Assembly: GCA_937927845.1 (NCBI GenBank)
Contig: CALFXE010000084.1
Span: 1 to 56,696, forward strand
DNA: 56,696 nucleotides
Direction of reading: 5' to 3'
From: an uncultured Paludibacter sp.
GTDB lineage: Bacteria; Bacteroidota; Bacteroidia; Bacteroidales; Paludibacteraceae
Shown here piece by piece: positions 52,639-56,696 of the stretch (positions within the stretch are counted from its first letter, which is position 1; every line of letters begins with the position of its first letter). Both the position numbers and the translations under genes were made by a program. The notes beneath the pieces are model-generated. The model was not told where the DNA came from, did no database searches, and was given only the letters and a program-made list of their open reading frames with translations.

Positions 52639-53826
52639 TTATCTTCTTCCACCTGTGTTTGTTGTGGGCTTTCTTTCTGTATTACTACTCCTACCAGAAG
52701 GAGTACTCTTATTTGATGTAGATTCAACTTTCTTACTTGCTTCTACTTTCTTACTTGTTTCGACTTTTTTACTTGCTTCTACTTTTTGCTTTTGTGCTTC
52801 AGGTTTCACCTCTCTTGTTGGTGTAGACTTCCTTTCATTCACTCGAGGAGTCTTTTTTTCCTGCTGAGGTTTTACAGTTATTCTGTTTTCTCTTGTAGTA
52901 GCAGGTGTCGCTTTATTATCTTTTTGTGGTTTTATAACAGGCTGTTCTTTTTGAGGTACTCTTACAGCAGGTTGCTCCCTTTGAGGTGTTCTTACAGCAG
53001 GCTGTTGGTTCTGTCGTCTGTAACTCTCTGAATGTCTTACATCTTTATCTTTCACATCAGGTTTTTTCTTGTCTTTATAATATTGAAATTGTCCTTTATT
53101 TCTATAATCTTTATGTCGTTGTTCAAAACGAATATCAAGATGATTCTTCCAATAATCATTTCTTCTGTAAGGATGAATTACATCTATATAAACAGGAAAT
53201 AAAACTTTAGATGTATAATAATAATGATGATGCACGTTAACAAATAATTTTAAATGACTAAAATAATGCTGAACAGGAATTATCGGTCTTAGTCTGAAAT
53301 GTGTAGGATAGTAACCCCAATAATATTTTGAAACATAAACATAATTAGGTTCATTCCATAACCACCTTACAATTTTCGGACGTTTCTGAAAAACAGGTTC
53401 AAGAATATAATCATTACCATATAAATATGAGTCGCCAATGAATTGAATATAGTCTCTGCCGTATACATCCTTACCGACAACAACTGAAGCAACATCCTGA
53501 TAGTAACTACTACCTAACACAGCCTGTATTAAAATCACATGTGTATTACGATTGTATTGTTTAATAACTCTCAGATAATCTACATAACCATCATTATTCA
53601 AATCGAGGTTTGAAACCTGATTTCTGTAGTCATTTAATTTGTATTCAAAGTCATCGATAGTTTTCGACTCTCCAAAGACTGTAGCAATAGCCTCTAAATC
53701 TAAATAATCACTCAAGTCATACTGATAAGGTTGGCTGTTAGAATGACCTTGAGCTTGAGTTTGCATTTGACTAAAAAAGAAAACCGTCACTGATAAAAAG
53801 AGTAAATTTCTATATATTGAGTTCAT
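52639..53826 (-). CDS. Exported protein with basic low-complexity tail
   Basis: 395 residues from the ATG at 53826; upstream in-frame starts would precede the signal peptide (MNSIYRNLLFLSVTVFFFSQMQTQAQ). Residues 30-240 form a folded part with an EF-hand-like loop DLNNDGYVDYLRV and many Tyr/Trp/His. From about residue 245 the protein is Lys/Arg/Gln/Pro-rich, with repeats such as REQPAVR/KEQPVIK and several copies of KKVE(A/T)S near 355-375. No recognised enzyme motif. Function unknown. Confidence 0.7.
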   Translation of the reverse strand: MNSIYRNLLFLSVTVFFFSQMQTQAQGHSNSQPYQYDLSDYLDLEAIATVFGESKTIDDFEYKLNDYRNQVSNLDLNNDGYVDYLRVIKQYNRNTHVILIQAVLGSSYYQDVASVVVGKDVYGRDYIQFIGDSYLYGNDYILEPVFQKRPKIVRWLWNEPNYVYVSKYYWGYYPTHFRLRPIIPVQHYFSHLKLFVNVHHHYYYTSKVLFPVYIDVIHPYRRNDYWKNHLDIRFEQRHKDYRNKGQFQYYKDKKKPDVKDKDVRHSESYRRQNQQPAVRTPQREQPAVRVPQKEQPVIKPQKDNKATPATTRENRITVKPQQEKKTPRVNERKSTPTREVKPEAQKQKVEASKKVETSKKVEASKKVESTSNKSTPSGRSSNTERKPTTNTGGRR

Positions 53827-53937
53827 AATCAGAAATATTAATGGGTTAAACAATAAAAAAATTATGTGCACGGCGTGCAAAAATCAAATTGTATGCCAAT
53901 AGGAATATTTTTAATATTATATTTGCATTTTGAACAT

Positions 53938-54426
53938 ATGAGTGCTTTAGATTTATACATATTAGTCCCAATATTGCTTGGCTTTATTATTGGCTTATTT
54001 AGAGGATTAATCAAAGAGATAATATCGTTGATTGTCATAATTTTAGGCATATACGTAAGTAAATTATTTTCTTCATTGGTAGCCACATGGGTATGCGGAC
54101 ATTTTGATATAAGTCTAAAACTTGCACAACCTATTGCCTTCGTAATAATTTTTGTATTGGTAGCTATATTGTTGTTCTTTGCAAGCAGAATACTACAAGG
54201 CATTATTAAAAATCTATCTTTAGGTTTTATCAATGCCATTTTAGGTGGTGTGTTTGGTGCTTTGAAATTTGCTTTATTAGTCAGTATTGTGTTAATTATT
54301 TTCGACACTCTAAATGAAAAATTTTCTTTTATCGAAAAAGAGAGTAAAGAAGCATCTATTCTATACAAGCCTGTAAAAAGTATAGCTCCTAATTTATGGC
54401 AAGAAATCACAGAAAAGAAAGAGTAA
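53938..54426 (+). CDS. CvpA family membrane protein
   Basis: 162 residues with four membrane helices; LGFIIGLFRGLIKEIISLI near the start is the family signature (GxxRGxxxE). The start at 53938 (MSALDLYIL) is used because an upstream start adds a non-conserved leader. CvpA-like proteins are linked to colicin V production and envelope functions, poorly defined. Followed after one base by rnhB. Confidence 0.88.
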   Translation: MSALDLYILVPILLGFIIGLFRGLIKEIISLIVIILGIYVSKLFSSLVATWVCGHFDISLKLAQPIAFVIIFVLVAILLFFASRILQGIIKNLSLGFINAILGGVFGALKFALLVSIVLIIFDTLNEKFSFIEKESKEASILYKPVKSIAPNLWQEITEKKE

Positions 54427-54427
54427 G

Positions 54428-55003
54428 ATGCTGGAATTAAGATTTTCAAACCATATATTAGAATGCGGATGTGATGAAGCAGGAAGAGGGTGCTTAGCCG
54501 GACCGGTCGTTGCTGCCGCAGTCATTCTACCTGATGATTTTCAATGTGATTTACTAAATGACTCTAAACAACTTTCGGAAAAGCGACGTGATTATCTCCG
54601 TAATATCATTGAAAAGGAAGCTTTAGCTTATGCAGTCGCAGAAGTAGATAACCAAACGATTGATAAAATCAACATTTTGAATGCTTCTATATTGGCTATG
54701 CACAACGCAATTGATAAATTACCCATACGTCCTGAGTTTATTATTGTCGATGGAAATAAATTTAAGTCATACAAACAAGTACCACATAAAACGATAGTTA
54801 AAGGTGATGGCAAATATCTTTCTATAGCTGCTGCATCTATTCTTGCAAAAACATACAGGGACGAATTAATGTGTAAGCTTCACAATCAGTTTTCGGAATA
54901 TGATTGGAAACAAAACAAAGCATATCCTACAAAAAAACATAAAGCTGCAATAAAGGAATTCGGCACAACAGTATACCACAGAATGACATTCAAAATGGAT
55001 TAA
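54428..55003 (+). CDS. rnhB: Ribonuclease HII
   Basis: 191 residues. CDEAGRGCLAGPVVAAAVIL near residue 14 holds two catalytic acidic residues; IIVDGNKF near 103 and SIAAASILAKTYRDELM near 127-145 complete the active site. It cleaves RNA in RNA-DNA hybrids, including single ribonucleotides. Confidence 0.96.
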   Translation: MLELRFSNHILECGCDEAGRGCLAGPVVAAAVILPDDFQCDLLNDSKQLSEKRRDYLRNIIEKEALAYAVAEVDNQTIDKINILNASILAMHNAIDKLPIRPEFIIVDGNKFKSYKQVPHKTIVKGDGKYLSIAAASILAKTYRDELMCKLHNQFSEYDWKQNKAYPTKKHKAAIKEFGTTVYHRMTFKMD

Positions 55004-55025
55004 AAAATATAAACACACATAGAAA

Positions 55026-56696
55026 ATGAAAAAAACACTTCTAATGTCCTTATTAGTCCTTTGCTTTATTAACATAAAAGCTGACGAAGGAATGTGGATG
55101 CTTCCACAAATTGACGAATCATTACTATATAAAATGCATGAAAAGGGATGTATTCTCTCTGAAAATGATATATATAGCGAAAATAGTATAAGTTTGAAAG
55201 ATGCCGTCATTGTATTTGGCGGTGGATGTTCCGGTGTGGTGGTTTCTAATCAGGGACTTATTTTCACTAATCATCATTGTGGTTATGGTGCAATTCAGAA
55301 AATCAGCAGTGTAGAACATAATTATCTGAAAGATGGGTTTACCGCTAAAGAACTGTCAGACGAAATTCCTGTACCCGGACTGACTGTCAAATTTTTAATC
55401 AGCATTTCTGATGTCACGGAGCGTATTACTTCATCATTACAGAACGTTAACAGCTATAAATCAAGGATAGAGAAACAAGATTCTGTCATTAATGCAATAA
55501 AAAGCGAACTCAAAAAAGACAATGATTATATAGTTCAAATTAAATCATTTTATAATGATAATGAATTTTATGTATATGTATATGAAGAGTTTAAAGACAT
55601 CAGATTAGCTTACACACCTCCTTCTTCCATAGGAAAGTTTGGTGGTGACACAGATAATTGGATGTGGCCTCGTCACACAGGCGATTTCTCTGTTTTTAGA
55701 ATTTATTCAGATTCTGTAGGCAAAGCTGTTGAGTTTTCCGAAAACAACATTCCTTATACCCCAAAGAAAGTTATTCCCGTATCATTAGAAGGTTATAAAG
55801 AAGGTGATTTTGCAATGATTATAGGTAATCCTGGCAGTACTTCGCGTTATATCACATCATACGGACTATTCAATCGCATGAATGCCGACAATCAAGCACG
55901 TATAGATGTTCGAGGAGAAAAGCAAGCTGTTTGGAAATCGTTTATGAAAGATAATGAGGCTGTTAATTTAGCTTATGCTAATAAATATGCAGGCAGTTCC
56001 AATTATTGGAAAAACAGTATAGGAATGAATAGGGCTATAAGAAGATTAGGAATAATTGCAAAGAAACAAACTGAAGAGCAAGCATTTAACAACTGGGTTA
56101 ATCAAGATGAAAACAGAAAGATTAAGTATGGAGATATTTTATCTTCACTTGAAGAAAATTATAAATCGATATACCCTACCCTTCACGCTTTGAATTATTT
56201 ACGAGAAGCTCTTTTGAATGGCACTGAAACACCACGTATCGCTTCTCAACTTAGTAAATTAGCTTTACAGAATTTACCTACAGACTCCTTATTAAAAGAA
56301 GCAAAAGAAGTCTATAAAAATTACTACTCTGATGTTGATCAAGCAACAATGGTGGCAATGCTGAAAACTTACAGAAAATATATAAAACCTGAATATCTTC
56401 CTTCTGTATATAATATTATAGATAAGAAATTTAAAGGTAATTATGAGGATTATGCAAAATATGTATACAATAAATCGGCTTTCAGCGATTATAATAAATT
56501 TTCAAAGAGTATAAAATCAGCAAAATCAACAAAAGATCCTGCTATAGTATTTTATAATGCTATAAACGAGAAGCTTGATGTATTAAACACCAAAGATTAT
56601 ATGGCTTTACAGGATTCTATTCAGCAGAATCTGTATAAATTAGAACTTGGAGTCAGGGAATATAACTCTAATAACACAACAAAACGCTATCCTGAT
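55026..56696 (+). CDS. S46-family dipeptidyl-peptidase (DPP7/DPP11 type), cut by window end
   Basis: 557 codons from the ATG at 55026, open to the end of the window. A signal peptide (about 1-19, ending INIKA) precedes ADEGMWMLPQ and the catalytic His region TNHHCGYGAI (H83/H84). FGGDTDNWMWPRHTGDFSVFRIY carries the conserved Asp region, and GYKEGDFAMIIGNPGSTSRY is another family block. The catalytic Ser and the residue that separates DPP7 (Gly) from DPP11 (Arg) lie further on, outside the window. These periplasmic enzymes cleave dipeptides for peptide nutrition. Confidence 0.93.
   Translation, partial: MKKTLLMSLLVLCFINIKADEGMWMLPQIDESLLYKMHEKGCILSENDIYSENSISLKDAVIVFGGGCSGVVVSNQGLIFTNHHCGYGAIQKISSVEHNYLKDGFTAKELSDEIPVPGLTVKFLISISDVTERITSSLQNVNSYKSRIEKQDSVINAIKSELKKDNDYIVQIKSFYNDNEFYVYVYEEFKDIRLAYTPPSSIGKFGGDTDNWMWPRHTGDFSVFRIYSDSVGKAVEFSENNIPYTPKKVIPVSLEGYKEGDFAMIIGNPGSTSRYITSYGLFNRMNADNQARIDVRGEKQAVWKSFMKDNEAVNLAYANKYAGSSNYWKNSIGMNRAIRRLGIIAKKQTEEQAFNNWVNQDENRKIKYGDILSSLEENYKSIYPTLHALNYLREALLNGTETPRIASQLSKLALQNLPTDSLLKEAKEVYKNYYSDVDQATMVAMLKTYRKYIKPEYLPSVYNIIDKKFKGNYEDYAKYVYNKSAFSDYNKFSKSIKSAKSTKDPAIVFYNAINEKLDVLNTKDYMALQDSIQQNLYKLELGVREYNSNNTTKRYPD

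Noticed and set aside
53862..54449. A 195-codon open frame on the minus strand opposite cvpA
   Set aside because: It lies wholly over the CvpA gene, has no recognisable domain, and the plus-strand reading shows the conserved CvpA pattern and tight spacing to rnhB.

Overview
The window is chromosomal DNA from a low-GC member of the Bacteroidota, most likely order Bacteroidales. Evidence: -7 promoter boxes of the form TAnnTTTG, type IX secretion (T9SS) C-terminal sorting domains, a hybrid two-component system (HTCS) regulator beside glycosidases and a sulfatase, an S46 dipeptidyl-peptidase, and a sodium-pumping methylmalonyl-CoA decarboxylase operon. No rRNA, tRNA, CRISPR array, prophage or complete insertion sequence was seen. 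I could not fix the genus.

Layout. 1-0.8 kb: a GIY-YIG nuclease gene between perfect 55-bp inverted repeats, with further repeat copies beside it. 0.8-7.2 kb (minus strand): a PIF1-like helicase, then the operon mce-mmdA-oadG-like-BCCP-mmdB, which decarboxylates (S)-methylmalonyl-CoA in propionate formation and exports Na+. 7.5-10 kb (minus): a PEPCK-like protein of unknown function (DUF4914 type) and a cupin-HTH regulator; near-identical 15-bp palindromes precede both genes. 10.2-14.4 kb (minus): UDP-sugar genes (UDP-glucuronate epimerase, UDP-glucose dehydrogenase, sugar aminotransferase, sugar N-acetyltransferase). 14.6-19 kb: glyS and, divergently, the topoisomerase IV A subunit.

19-30 kb is a compact glycan-degradation locus without SusC/SusD: HTCS sensor, secreted GLUG-repeat protein, a sulfatase fused to a second copy of that GLUG protein, and two GH43-family lipoproteins. 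A three-unit 23-bp tandem repeat lies between the HTCS gene and its presumed targets, and a fragment of a lost T9SS protein lies between the two GLUG genes. 30-35 kb (minus): aminotransferase, proA, proB and an M28 peptidase. 35-36.1 kb: a candidate small RNA with its own promoter and terminator, then a HEPN/MNT toxin-antitoxin pair whose HEPN gene is frameshifted.

36.4-40.4 kb: etfB-etfA-(broken ORF6N gene)-acyl-CoA dehydrogenase. 40.5-45.2 kb: EamA transporter, a half-size chromate transporter, carboxynorspermidine decarboxylase, RecQ. 45.2-48.5 kb: a ParE-like toxin-antitoxin pair, a BFD-like [2Fe-2S] protein, an outer-membrane protein and a lipoprotein with three repeated domains. 48.7-56.7 kb: a T9SS subtilase, xseA, a glycosyltransferase, a basic-tailed exported protein, CvpA, RNase HII, and an S46 peptidase cut by the window end.

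The parts I consider least described are the DUF4914/XRE module with its shared operator, the sulfatase-GLUG fusion locus, the orphan small RNA and the GIY-YIG/inverted-repeat unit. All functions are read from motifs and family knowledge; no searches were run.
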